DNA from: Limonium bicolor
Lineage: Eukaryota; Streptophyta; Magnoliopsida; Caryophyllales; Plumbaginaceae
Direction: 5' to 3'
DNA: 64,000 nucleotides
NCBI GenBank assembly: GCA_023374045.1
Contig: CM041780.1
Coordinates: 88,811,627 to 88,875,626, forward strand
The translations under genes and the position numbers were made by a program. The notes below the pieces were generated by a model that was not told the DNA's origin, ran no database searches, and saw only the letters and a program-made list of their open reading frames with translations. Of this stretch, positions 11,399-21,189 are shown in pieces (the stretch's first letter is position 1; each line of letters begins with the position of its first letter).

Positions 11399-11750
11399 TC
11401 AGTGCAACCACATTTGGCTTTCATGTACTGGTAGTCATCAGAACTGTTATTTGTTTTAAGACTTAAAATGATGTGTGTGTGGAATAAGTTGTAACATTAT
11501 GAGAAATGACGTGTGAACAAAGTTGATTGGAAATGAAACTCTAAAATAGAATCGCTTTTGAAGTGTTGATAATATGTTTCAAATATGTGTACAATTACAT
11601 TTAATTAGAAAAAAAACATTTTTTTGAGCAATCTCCGACGACAAAGCAATCTTACTTTTGAGGTGAATGAAATGGGATAAAAGCATCCATTCAACATGAA
11701 GTCACTATACGTATGGTATTCAGCCTACGATTATTGATGGCCAAAATGCA
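11399..11750. other. Non-coding spacer in the MULE
   Basis: AT-rich sequence after the small ORF, presumably its 3' UTR and spacer. No structure is visible until the F-box fragments begin at about 11751. Confidence 0.4.
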
Positions 11751-12000
11751 TTCATTATCAGTAACCTTCCTGATGTTGTGAACGAAGGTATACTTGAAAA
11801 GTTACCCTTGGTAGACCAAGTAAGAATCAACATCTTGTCCAGTGGTTAGAAACACAGATGGGCCAAAATTCGATCGTTAGTGACGGATAGAATCAGTAAC
11901 CTTCCTGATGTTGTGAACGAAGGTATACTTGAAAAGTTACCCTTGGTGGACCAAGTAAGGATCAACATCTTGTCCGGTGGTCTAAATTCTTTGTTGGCCG
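11751..12000 (+). pseudogene. Two tandem fragments of a captured F-box gene
   Basis: Conceptual translation of 11757-11846 and again of 11889-11985 gives ISNLPDVVNEGILEKLPLVD followed by QVRINILS(S/G)G. This matches the plant F-box opening (D-R-I-S-x-L-P-D-x-V...I-L...L-P-x-x-D-x-V-R-x-x-I-L-S). Between the copies lies KHRWAKIRSLV, the usual continuation of F-box/FBD proteins, with a stop where Trp is expected. The second copy also has the DRI start (TDRISNLPD). The fragments sit in the MULE between two convergent genes, as expected for host sequence captured by a MULE (inference). They are too short and broken to be functional. Confidence 0.72.
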
Positions 12001-13077
12001 TTGAGTTGCTAACCTTCCTGATGTTGTGAACGGATGAAATATATTCTACAACTCTTTTTTTGGGAAAATAAGGTGTCAAATGTGCTTCTTAAGATCAATG
12101 CCATCCTGGGTGGTCTAAATTCTTTGTTGGTCGTTGAGTCGCTAACAGCAGTAGTATTAGAACGCATTGTATCTACGATGAGTTTGCTTTTATTAGATAA
12201 AGTATAATCCGTTGTACCAACATGAGACACTACAATATTCAACAAATTAAGTGTCCTTTTTCAATACTTTCATCTTGCAAACATTCTTTGTTGGCCGTTG
12301 AGTCGCTAACCTTCCTGATGTTGTGAACGGATGAAATATATTCTACAACTCTTTTTTTGGGAAAATAAGGTGTCAAATGTGCTTCTTAAGATCAATGCCA
12401 TCCTGGGTGGTCTAAATTCTTTGTTGGCCGTTGAGTCGCTAACAGCAGTAGTATTAGAACGCATTGTATCTACGATGAGTTTGCTTTTATTACATAAAGT
12501 ATAATCCGCTGTACCAACATGAGACACAAAATAAGGTGTCAAATGTGCTTCTTAAGATCAATGCCATCCTGGGTGGTCTAAATTCTTTGTTGGCCGTTGA
12601 GTCGCTAACAGCAGTAGTATTAGAACGCATTGTATCTACGATGAGTTTGCTTTTATTACATAAAGTATAATCCGCTGTACCAACATGAGACACAAAATAA
12701 GGTGTCAAATGTGCTTCTTAAGATCAATGCCATCCTGGGTGGTCTAAATTCTTTGTTGGCCGTTGAGTCGCTAACAGCAGTAGTATTAGAACGCATTGTA
12801 TCTACGATGAGTTTGCTTTTATTACATAAAGTATAATCCACTGTACCAACATGAGACACAAAAAAAGGTGTCAAATGTGCTTCTTAAGATCAATGCCATC
12901 CTGGGTGGTCTAAATTCTTTGTTGGTCGTTGAGTCACTAACAACAGTAGTATTAGAACGCATTGTATCTACGATGAGTTTGCTTTTATTACATAAAGTAT
13001 AATCCGCTGTACCAACATGAGACACTACAATATTCAACAAATTAAGTGTCCTTTTTCAATACTTTCATCTTGCAAAA
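12001..13077. repeat. Complex tandem array with a 166-bp unit, inside the MULE
   Basis: The segment starting GGTGTCAAATGTGCTTCTTA occurs at 12072, 12369, 12535, 12701 and 12867; the last four are spaced exactly 166 bp. A longer version of the unit (12006-12230 and 12306-12525) starts with the F-box-like CTTCCTGATGTTGTGAACGG and carries an extra ATATATTCTACAACTC segment. A tail beginning ACACTACAATATTCAACAA ends both sub-arrays (12228-12284 and 13023-13077). Units are nearly identical, implying recent amplification. The continuous minus-strand frames seen across them merely reflect the repetition. It occupies the 3' intergenic space between the convergent MULE genes. Confidence 0.9.
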
Positions 13078-13140
13078 CATTACAACAACCTTCTTGAATA
13101 TATTAATGGCATACAAGAATTCAACAAAATTTTACAAACT

Positions 13141-16100
13141 CTAATCTTCTATAATCAACCGTCCTGATCCATCAGTTGGGGGAAACAATCTGTACCACTC
13201 TGTATTGCGTGGTAAGAACGGCTCAATATAAGCTGTAACTGAGGGCTCATGCCAACGTCGCCACATCGGATTCAACACTGGGACTGGACAATTTTCGACT
13301 GTTTGGAGTCTAATGAAATGAGACTGCTCAGCGACACATGCAATAGTGACCTCTGCCACTGGACGACCTAACCCCCGATCATCACGTAGCGGCAGTGCGA
13401 CCAACCCACTAGCCTACCATCGTATTGTTTTGAAAAACTGATAAGCGCAATGTGGTATACAGTGCACAAGATGACACCAAGATCTAGAATTTCAATCCAG
13501 TGTGGCGTCGGTGCGAAACCGTCTCCAAACCAATTCAGTCGAAAGTACTGTCTGTCGTACCAAACTCGCTCAACTTTATTTAACCACCAATCTCTTCTTC
13601 CCTCCAGCTCTTCCAAGCATGCACGTCTAACCTGTTTCCATTGGCGTTCATCGTTGTACACGGCATCAGCAATAGCTCGAAACCCACAGTTTCCATCACC
13701 CACTATCTCCCTGTAACCTATAATATAATTAGCTAATTGCGGATCGAGGTCACTCCAATACTGCGAGAATTTCCAGGGGCTCCAGTATGTCGGATATTGT
13801 GCAGGTTGTTGAGGTGGATTGTGTTGCATTGTCGGTCCTTCTCCAGTTTGACTCATTCCCTCAGATGGGAAACGCTGTGATTGACTGTGTTGCATTGACG
13901 GCCCACGATCACTTGTACTTTCGGGGGCTGTCGGGCGTCGCTGAGACTGCGAACGTCGTAGGCCCGGGCCACGGTTTCCAAGACCTAAATGCTCGTGCTC
14001 GGACTTGTCCCTAGTGTTTGGCCTCTTCTTTTTTTTGGTTGTGGGCCTACCCTTAGGCACCTTCACCTCTGGTGGCTGTAAACCAGTGTGATCATCCTCG
14101 GGCTCCCATATTGGCTTCCACGCGTTGAACGCTTGTTCGATCGTCGTAGGATCATACCGCTGAGACAGATCATCATACCATAAACCTACACATGAGAGTT
14201 GTTCCTCTATGCTATACGACTCATCATATGTTTGGCGTTGTGCTTCAAATTCTTGTTGTGCGTCATATCTGAGTGTTCGCCAGAAGATATGCACTTCTTC
14301 AACTGGTATATTCAGACCGGCTTGAATGTACTGAAACATACGAAACGCGCACGGTAATCCCATGGTCGAAGTAAACGCACAAACATCTTCGTACGATGTT
14401 GTGTGGTCAATATCGCACCTCCCGCTTCTCAGCTGATCCTGGAGTATTTCCAAACATTTGAGGCTCACTTGATTGACCAGAAATAAAAATGGGACTTGCT
14501 GGTCTTCCGAAACCCTTCTGTCAATGGAGAACTCGAAGTCTTGTTTAATGTGGAAATGTTGCCCTTCGACGAATCTATGTATGCTGTCGAAGCATGTGTC
14601 TAGAGATCCGGTGGATGTATGAAGCCAACACTTTAGAGCTGAGTGGGCGCTCTCCGCCCTACACATTGGAAGTCAATTAGTAGCAGATAAATGGGAAACA
14701 TACCAATACAAACAACAGAACATGTTGACAATTGAAGTTAAGCTAACCTGTTGGTAGATGTGTTGCCGAAATGCCTGAATCTCTTAACCCATACCTCACA
14801 AAATTTCTCACGCTGACATAGCCATGTGTTGTTCAAGTACACAACGAAAGGATTGTTGGCGCCGTAGGAGTGTACTAATTTCCCGTACTGTTCATCGTAC
14901 TTCGCAATAGTTGAGGCGTAAACTAGTCGCTTCCACCGATGCACTATTAAATTGACTCTGTCACGGTCAATATGCATTATCTTGAGCGCATTGGCAGCCA
15001 CATTCTTGCATATATGCCAACGACATAGAAGATGTGGTACAGAAGGATATACCACTGAAAGTGCTTTCACTAGCGCCTTTTCATTGTCAGTGACAAACAC
15101 ATTTGGAGGATAGATCAACACCTTCGTCAGCTGATTAAGCATCCACGTGTATGCAGACTCATCCTCTCTGACCGCAAAACAGAACGCTATACAGAAGTTC
15201 TTGCCGCACGACGTGACTCCGACGAACTCCACTAGAGGCACCTTGTACATGTTCGTCTTGTAAGTGCTATCAATGAGCACTACATAAGGAAACATCTTAA
15301 CGAGCGTCAGCGAAAAAGGGTGCGCAAACAAGACAAGACCCAGCCTAGATGGATTCCCTGCAAAATGGACATTTAATTAGAACTAACATTTAAAGTGATT
15401 AACATACAAATAAACCAACACTAAACAGATGTGCCGACACTTACTTAGATCTTTCTCGGACCACCAACTATAATTACGTTCATCTAGCGAGTGCATGAAG
15501 GACGCTACATCTGTACGTCCGCCACGATCTTCTTTTCTGAATTTCGAAACTAGGTTATGAATCGATGTCTTGTCTGCAGTACTTTCAGGGTTCTTGTCAT
15601 GTAAATGGGCCCACATCTGCCTAGGCGCAACACCACTCCTGTACAAACTTTTCATGCTTGCCCTTTCGTCGACGCTAAAGCGAGGCCGGACGAAGTGAGA
15701 TTGCGGGTTCCTCGCTAACGCGTGGTTGTGCGTCGGGACCATCACCAAGATAGACCAGCCCGTAACTTCCCCACCCCTGATGCTTAGGCGGAAGGGCAGT
15801 TGCATTTCTTCGTGGCACGCCGTGGCCTTTGACTCGACGATGACGATTCTCCTGTGCTAACCCGTGGCCTATGCTTGCCGTACCTCTCACACGTTAGTAT
15901 TACTTCACCGTCGTCTCGCTTAGTCTGTCTGATTAGATAAATATTATTAGCCTCTCCGGTGCGAAACGCATAACCAACCGCCTCCTCTTTATCGCCAAAG
16001 ATTAGGCTACTATTAAATACATGACTTGTGTCTACGTTCGCATCCTCGAATTCATCATCGTTATCACCCTAAGCAGAAAAACGTCGTTATTCATCAAGTG

Positions 16101-16691
16101 CTACTCGTAAACCCTAATACTACGTACTTTAGAATAAATCACACATAAGCCATCAAAATAATCACAAAGTATATCATCGTAAAGTACATGAAAAGACAAA
16201 CGCAACGGCGCAAACGGATCGAAAAACGGAGCAATAACGAAGAAGATACAACGATTTGAAAAACGGGCACCGGCGCAGGCGCCGACCTAAAGACGCCGGC
16301 GCCGGCGTCCGCGCAAGGGAGGCGCGCAGGCGCGGTTGAGCCGGGTGGGCGCGGAGGTAGCGGTGGGCCAGGGGGGCGCGGGCGCGGCTGAGCCTGGGTG
16401 CGCGCGCGCGCGCGCGAGAAAGAGAGGGCGCAGGCGCACATATCCGGGGTGGGCACGGCGTCTTTTCCTTGCTTTTTTCGTTCAGTTTTGTATGTATTCT
16501 AGCTACTTTTGTACATAAATTACTAAAATAACAACAGAAAGTACCTCAGATTGAGCTCCTCGTGAATACTCCTCGCTCCTAACATCATCTGCATTCTCGT
16601 CTTGTGTTTCTGGAACACCACCTTCAGCATTTCCTCCATCTTTTTTACTCTTACCGAACAGTTTTTTCTTCAAACTTCCGAAAGAAACCAT
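13141..16691 (-). CDS. MULE transposase fused to an OTU-type cysteine protease domain, four exons, two one-base frame breaks
   Basis: DDE transposase that would cut and paste this element, with a C-terminal ovarian-tumour (OTU) deubiquitinase-like domain. Exons on the minus strand: 16691-16545, 16068-15445, 15357-14748, 14658-13141, all GT-AG; about 966 residues. Order: a basic N-terminus MVSFGSLKKKLFGKSKK; a FAR1/WRKY-GCM1-like zinc-binding region (Cys ~109, KCNCPF ~138, HNH ~165); the MULE DDE core with D ~287 (VLIDSTYKTN), D ~348 (FVTDNEKAL), CRWHICKN and E ~463 (AESAHSAL); a degenerate SWIM-like region (GLPCAFRMF); a KKKKR-rich linker; OTU with GDGNCGFRAIA (Asp/Cys ~785) and a downstream His in QSHFIRL. 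Exon 2 is one base short (break near 15797, KCNCP to FRLS) and exon 4 one base short (break near 13405, just before VALPLRDD). The second break separates the OTU Cys from its His. Such fusions are known in plants; the assignment is firm, activity uncertain. Confidence 0.88.
16260..16450. repeat. GC-rich subterminal block (right) with a (CG)n run
   Basis: Lies in intron 1 of the transposase gene. It is rich in GGCGC/GCGCC motifs and contains an alternating CG run at about 16398-16417, a sequence type able to adopt Z-DNA. It mirrors the block at 7680-7895 on the other side of the MULE. Confidence 0.6.
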
Positions 16692-16772
16692 TTCCTCTCT
16701 TTATCTCTCTAACTTTATCTCTCTAACTTTAGATTTCTGAATTTGAATATGATTTCATATCATATTCAATTC

Positions 16773-16781
16773 CTTTATATA
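16773..16781 (-). promoter_or_regulatory. Candidate TATA box of the transposase gene
   Basis: On the minus strand TATATAAAG lies about 82 bases upstream of the ATG at 16691. A GA-rich leader follows, with a direct repeat (TTAGAGAGATAAAG-like, about 16700-16730). Position and sequence fit a plant core promoter located just inside the terminal repeat. Confidence 0.65.
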
Positions 16782-16871
16782 ATGAAATTTGGGGTCACCT
16801 TGTAATATATCATAAATTGTGGGTAAATATAGAAATATTTGAAAATTATTATAGTAGGGGCAAAATAGTCT

Positions 16872-16918
16872 TTTTCCGACTGAGCGAAGTGAAAACCCGA
16901 CTGAGCGTAGTGACCCTC
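16872..16918 (-). repeat. Right terminal inverted repeat of the MULE
   Basis: Read on the minus strand it begins GAGGGTCACTACGCTCAGTC and contains the same two CGCTCAGTCG motifs around GTTTTCACTT as the left end. The 9-bp TSD follows it on the plus strand. Confidence 0.85.
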
Positions 16919-16927
16919 TAAAAAACC

Positions 16928-17094
16928 GAAAAACTCATAGGCGTGGGTTTGACTTTTTTTGCAATCGAGAGCTCGATGGTGCTGCTTGGGCGGTGGAGGT
17001 GACTTTTTTTGCAATCGAGAGCTCGATGGTGCTTTGGGCGGTGTTGTGCAATTTTTCAAGTATCGGTCTCTCTGTAGGAGGTGGTAGGAGACGG
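16928..17094. repeat. Short tandem duplication flanking the MULE
   Basis: A segment of about 50 bases (GACTTTTTTTGCAATCGAGA, then GCTCGATGGTGCT) occurs twice in a row at 16951 and 17001. Nothing coding is recognised. The segment ends at the left TSD of the next small element. Confidence 0.6.
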
Positions 17095-17306
17095 CGGCGG
17101 GGGGGGGGGGGGGGGGGGGGGGCTAGGGGGCTCTAGCCCCCTGAAAATTTTGAAAATTTGTCAAATTATTCTTATAAATTTTTAAAAATATAATATAGAA
17201 TTTTAAAGAAAGTTAGTGTCAAAATTTTTTTAACCCCCCAAAACAATTTCTGAGTGTTAAAAAAAAATTTTAGTCCCCCTAAACAAGTTTTCTGGATCCG
17301 TCACTG
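17095..17306. mobile_element. Small hAT-like element with a poly-G tract
   Basis: The 8-bp direct repeat GGAGACGG at 17087-17094 and 17307-17314 brackets a 212-bp segment ending CTGGATCCGTCACTG. An end of that CAGTGACGGATCCAG type is widespread in plant hAT-like MITEs (from memory). The left end is obscured by an uninterrupted run of 24 G at 17099-17122, followed by a short hairpin (CTAGGGGGCTCTAGCCCCC). The TSD is exact, but the left inverted repeat is not visible, so the call is moderate. Confidence 0.5.
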
Positions 17307-17314
17307 GGAGACGG

Positions 17315-17598
17315 TGTACGATAAAGGGGCCGCAGGTGGTGCCCACCCTCCGTGTGTGTGCCGGTGTTCAGAAACAAATAAGAGACACGTTGGAGGTGAT
17401 AACGGCGAGAAGAAAAATGGAAAATGCTTAATGTGATTGAATATTTTGTTTTCATTTCGTTCGTCAATCAGGAAGGAGGAAAAGGGTTTTTTTTTTTGTG
17501 CGTGAGATTCTTCAGGGATGGAGAGGTGACAGACGGACCTCAGAATGAAGATTTTAGTCATGAGATAGAAACAGGGGTATAGCTGCTAGAGATAGAGG
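17315..17598. other. Unassigned single-copy-looking sequence
   Basis: Balanced-composition sequence between two transposon insertions. Short frames exist but show no family features. It may be a relic of ancestral intergenic DNA. Confidence 0.3.
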
Positions 17599-19867
17599 GT
17601 TGGGTCTAGGTTGTCAATCTTAACACGAACCCGAAATTTGATATGAAATCGACACGCTAAAACACAGGTTTGAGTTGCAATTTTCAATCCGAAAATATTT
17701 TTGGGTCGGGTTCGGGTTGGTTTGCTAAAAACCTGGGTCAATTTTGGGTTTGGCCTGTCAACCTGATTTCAACCCGCAACCCGAAAACATTTTTAAAAAA
17801 GAAAAAAATAAATATTCTTATACTTATGCGACATAACCCTAAATATATCAATCATGTAATCATTTATTTTTGATGGTTTTATATGTTATATTATATTATC
17901 TTGGTGTAACACCCCAACAACAAACACAACACTTAACAAATGATTGCAGCGGAATACACAACTCAACATTTACTTATTTCATTGGTGTTACACGCCGTTA
18001 ACCACCCACGTGGCTAACAAGGCTAATACTTATACATTGTATTGGTCTGATGGACCAGGTTCCCGAGCACCTACACAATATTATCCCGTTCCATTTCCAA
18101 AATCAATATACATCTACATTCCAAATGTACCGAGTGTTTACAGATTAATGCCGATAACAATTTCGGTCTTACTACACCTACAATACATAAGGAATTAATT
18201 AACTACCCATGCACAAACAACCACCCCGTTCTACGCTCGAACGGCTTCCAGCTCCATTGTACCTGAAAGGAAAAAGGGTGGCCCCCAAGGGGCTCAGCAC
18301 CTTTGTTGGTATGGTAATCGTGCAGCCCGCATGCTACCGGGCCACACACAACTAATTGTCGTCTAGGCATGCAGTTGATTATATTTAAATCATGCATGTA
18401 GAACCATAACACATAACACATTAACATACATACAACACCCATAAGCATAGCAATACACATTGCATAACAACAATATACACATAACATAATAGGAACGAAT
18501 CCCTTGAGGGAAACAGACAAACATCAGTTAGCCAAACTTGGTAAGCCTAGAGAACAATTTCAGTCTCATGCTAAGCTCATTACACCATAACTTACTTGAA
18601 TATGCCGGCCTTAATATAGAACCGATCACACCATAACTTTACCTAGAAGTGCCGGTCTTAATATAGAACCGATCACACCATCACCATAATTTTATTTAGA
18701 AGTGTCGGTCTTGATATAGAACCGATCACACCATCACACCATATACCAACCCCCTAGCCCGAACAAAAGTCAGGTAGGAAAGCCTTTTATTAGGCTTGTG
18801 GTTGATTGTAATCCAAGAAGGAAAGACAATCAATGACAGAGTGGGAGTTGAAGCGAATATAGACATCAACTCCCAAACAAACTTTACACATAATCCCCCT
18901 AGCCCGAACAAAAGTCAGGTACGAAAGCCTTTATTTAGGCTTGTGGGTGATTGTAATCCAAGAAGGAAAGACAATCAATAACACAGTGGGAGTTAAAGCA
19001 AATATAGACATCAACTCCTAAATAACACACGCGACCGGAACTACTGGATTCCTCACCCCCATAATATATATTAGTTAGAAGTTCCCTTATGGAACTTATC
19101 ACTTTACGACACCATATGGTGTTACAAACTTGGTTAACACACAAGGGAGGTAAACACACTTACACACAATTACAATATACAACTAACACACGGATAGCCG
19201 TAGTTAGAACGTTCCCGTAGGTTGGGTCGTTTAATCCGAATACCGATCTCTTATGTGGTCCTAGAGTTGGTTAGCTATGGTTTAACACTTTCGAGGTTAA
19301 ACAGTATCGGAACTAAATACGCCACATAATGAATTACTATAACTCATTTCATGCTATATCTTGCAAGGTAGCAAACACACAGAAAAACAGATTGGCACAC
19401 AAGCCGGTGTAATCCGGTAGAACACAGGTTGCAAGAAAACCATACCTGTCACCTTAAGGATGGCTAGCCTTACATGGCGACCTCTTAGTCCCGGCTGCCA
19501 TCTCAACTAGTTTTCATTCCTATAATTAATTCAATCGAACGGTTAACTACCGTTCTTACTTTATGGTAAACTAATTACTTCACATAATTATGTTGTATAC
19601 TTTCACACATAAACTTATACTTGTTCGCCCTCTTAATGGTCATTATAATTCACCAAACATCTCTTAAACATCCTTATAACATCAATACCTAACAGTCCCC
19701 TTCATTACATGTCATTTAATAACCTTAAACATTTGAATCATCTTACTTAACTTAACTTCCTAAGTCCTTATATACTTATCTATCTAATCATCATTACCCT
19801 CTTGATGGCATACCACTAATACTACTTTACATTCTTAACATTTAATTTTTTTTATATATATAAGTGG

Positions 19868-20064
19868 CCGACCGACCCACTGACCGACCCAACCCCCTGG
19901 GTCGGTCCATTCCAGAAACATACTCGTTCATTGGCTTTTGTCCGACCGACCCAAGCTCAGCCCGACCGACCTAAAACCCTATGGGTCGGTCGAAGTCAGA
20001 ACTTCGGTCCTTTGGGAATCTCAGCCCGACTGACCCAGCAAGGGTCGGTCTCCTGGGTCGGTCG
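19868..20064. repeat. GGGTCGGTC hairpin cluster, element A left LTR
   Basis: About three units of an imperfect palindrome: GACCGACCCA...TGGGTCGGTC arms separated by short loops, each followed by a CCAGAAC/GCAGAAC-like spacer. Counterparts lie in the right LTR of A, in B (AAGGTCGGTC type) and in C (AAGTCCGGTC type). Confidence 0.8.
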
Positions 20065-21189
20065 ACTGCAGAACCTTCCCAAAACTTTTCTAACTTGCTC
20101 CAAACTTCTCCTCAAGTTTCCTAATATGTCCTAACACCATTTAGGCACCCTTACATCACTTTTTACTCATGATTAAGCCTTCATCTCACTTCTTTGATCA
20201 ACTTACTTGTAAAACCTTTAAACACTTGCTCATTTCTTACAAACATTCCTAACACTCATAACATTCTTCCTTAGGTTTTCTAAGTGGTAAATCATGCCTA
20301 CTATATCCACTAACCAAGGTATTACTCCAAAACATGATAACCCCTCCTAAGCATTATTTTCCATCATCATCGTCTCCTTTTTACAAACTCCTTAAAGTCT
20401 TTTCCACAAGTTCCCATTCAACCCTTCACAAGGCATTTTACTTCCTTTATTCACCAAACTTTACACAAGTCTCAATAGCACACTCACCATGACTTTGGTG
20501 TATTTGAAATCATCTATTTGCTCACTAAACCTCCAAGACAATGCCCAAGACATTTTAACACTTAAGAACCCTTAGCTCACTTTCTTTCACCAAGTTACAC
20601 CTTAACCATTCCTAGTACAACCTAGGTCACCAAATTTCTTTTAAACACTTTGAACTCCTTGTTTATCAACTAAACTTTGCCATAGCTTCTCTAGTATAAC
20701 CTTACACACAAACACATTGTTTTTCAACCTTAAACAATTCAAGACATTCATCTTCACAAGGAATGTTATTCACACACAACTACACCTTAAACTACACCAC
20801 ATCACAATATAGTGCATAAACTTAAATTGCTTGGCACTTCGGCCCTTAAAGTGCATTAACCTTAAACACTGAATTTCCACATAATGATTGCTTTCAACCA
20901 GAAATTACACACAACAATGCTCCCATGTCCTTTTAGTCCACCTTGTGGTTATTTTACTAACTTATTTCCCTTTGGCTCTTTAGATTGTTTATAAAAGCAA
21001 ATAAAGCTCAATTCACTAGTACACAAAACTACATTAGGTTAGGTTATTTACCTCTTCCTCTTCAAGATTTTCTCACTTGTTTTCTCTTGTTCTTTCTTGA
21101 TTTAAAATCGGCAAGGAGCTTTGGTCACTTGTCAATCTTCTAACCAGCACACATATAATGGTAATGAGCATTAAGCTTTATACTTAAAC

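Larger units (their letters stand above)
7276..16918. mobile_element. Complete Mutator-like element (MULE) carrying PMD and transposase-OTU genes
   Basis: A 9.6-kb element bounded by the exact 9-bp direct repeat TAAAAAACC (7267-7275 and 16919-16927). Its ends are inverted repeats: the left end (7276-7322) and the reverse complement of the right end (16872-16918) share CGCTCAGTCG, then GTTTTCACTTCGCTCAGTCG and GGAAA. The element holds two convergent genes, each with a TATA-like site just inside its terminal repeat: the PMD gene (+) and the transposase-OTU gene (-). Between them are an unknown ORF (+), F-box gene fragments and a tandem array. GC-rich subterminal blocks occur at both sides (about 7680-7890 and 16260-16450). 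MULEs with extra PMD or OTU domains are known in plants. What stands out here is both in one element, with both ends and the TSD visible. Confidence 0.92.

Noticed and set aside
12306..13040. Series of 72-78-codon minus-strand frames with near-identical sequences
   Set aside because: They arise from the 166-bp tandem units. The frames are kept only because the units are copies, and they do not match a protein family.
17690..17800. Telomere-like GGGTTCGGGTT repeats
   Set aside because: The unit is irregular and not the plant TTTAGGG repeat. It belongs to the subterminal sequence of the hAT-like element and recurs at 42290-42460.
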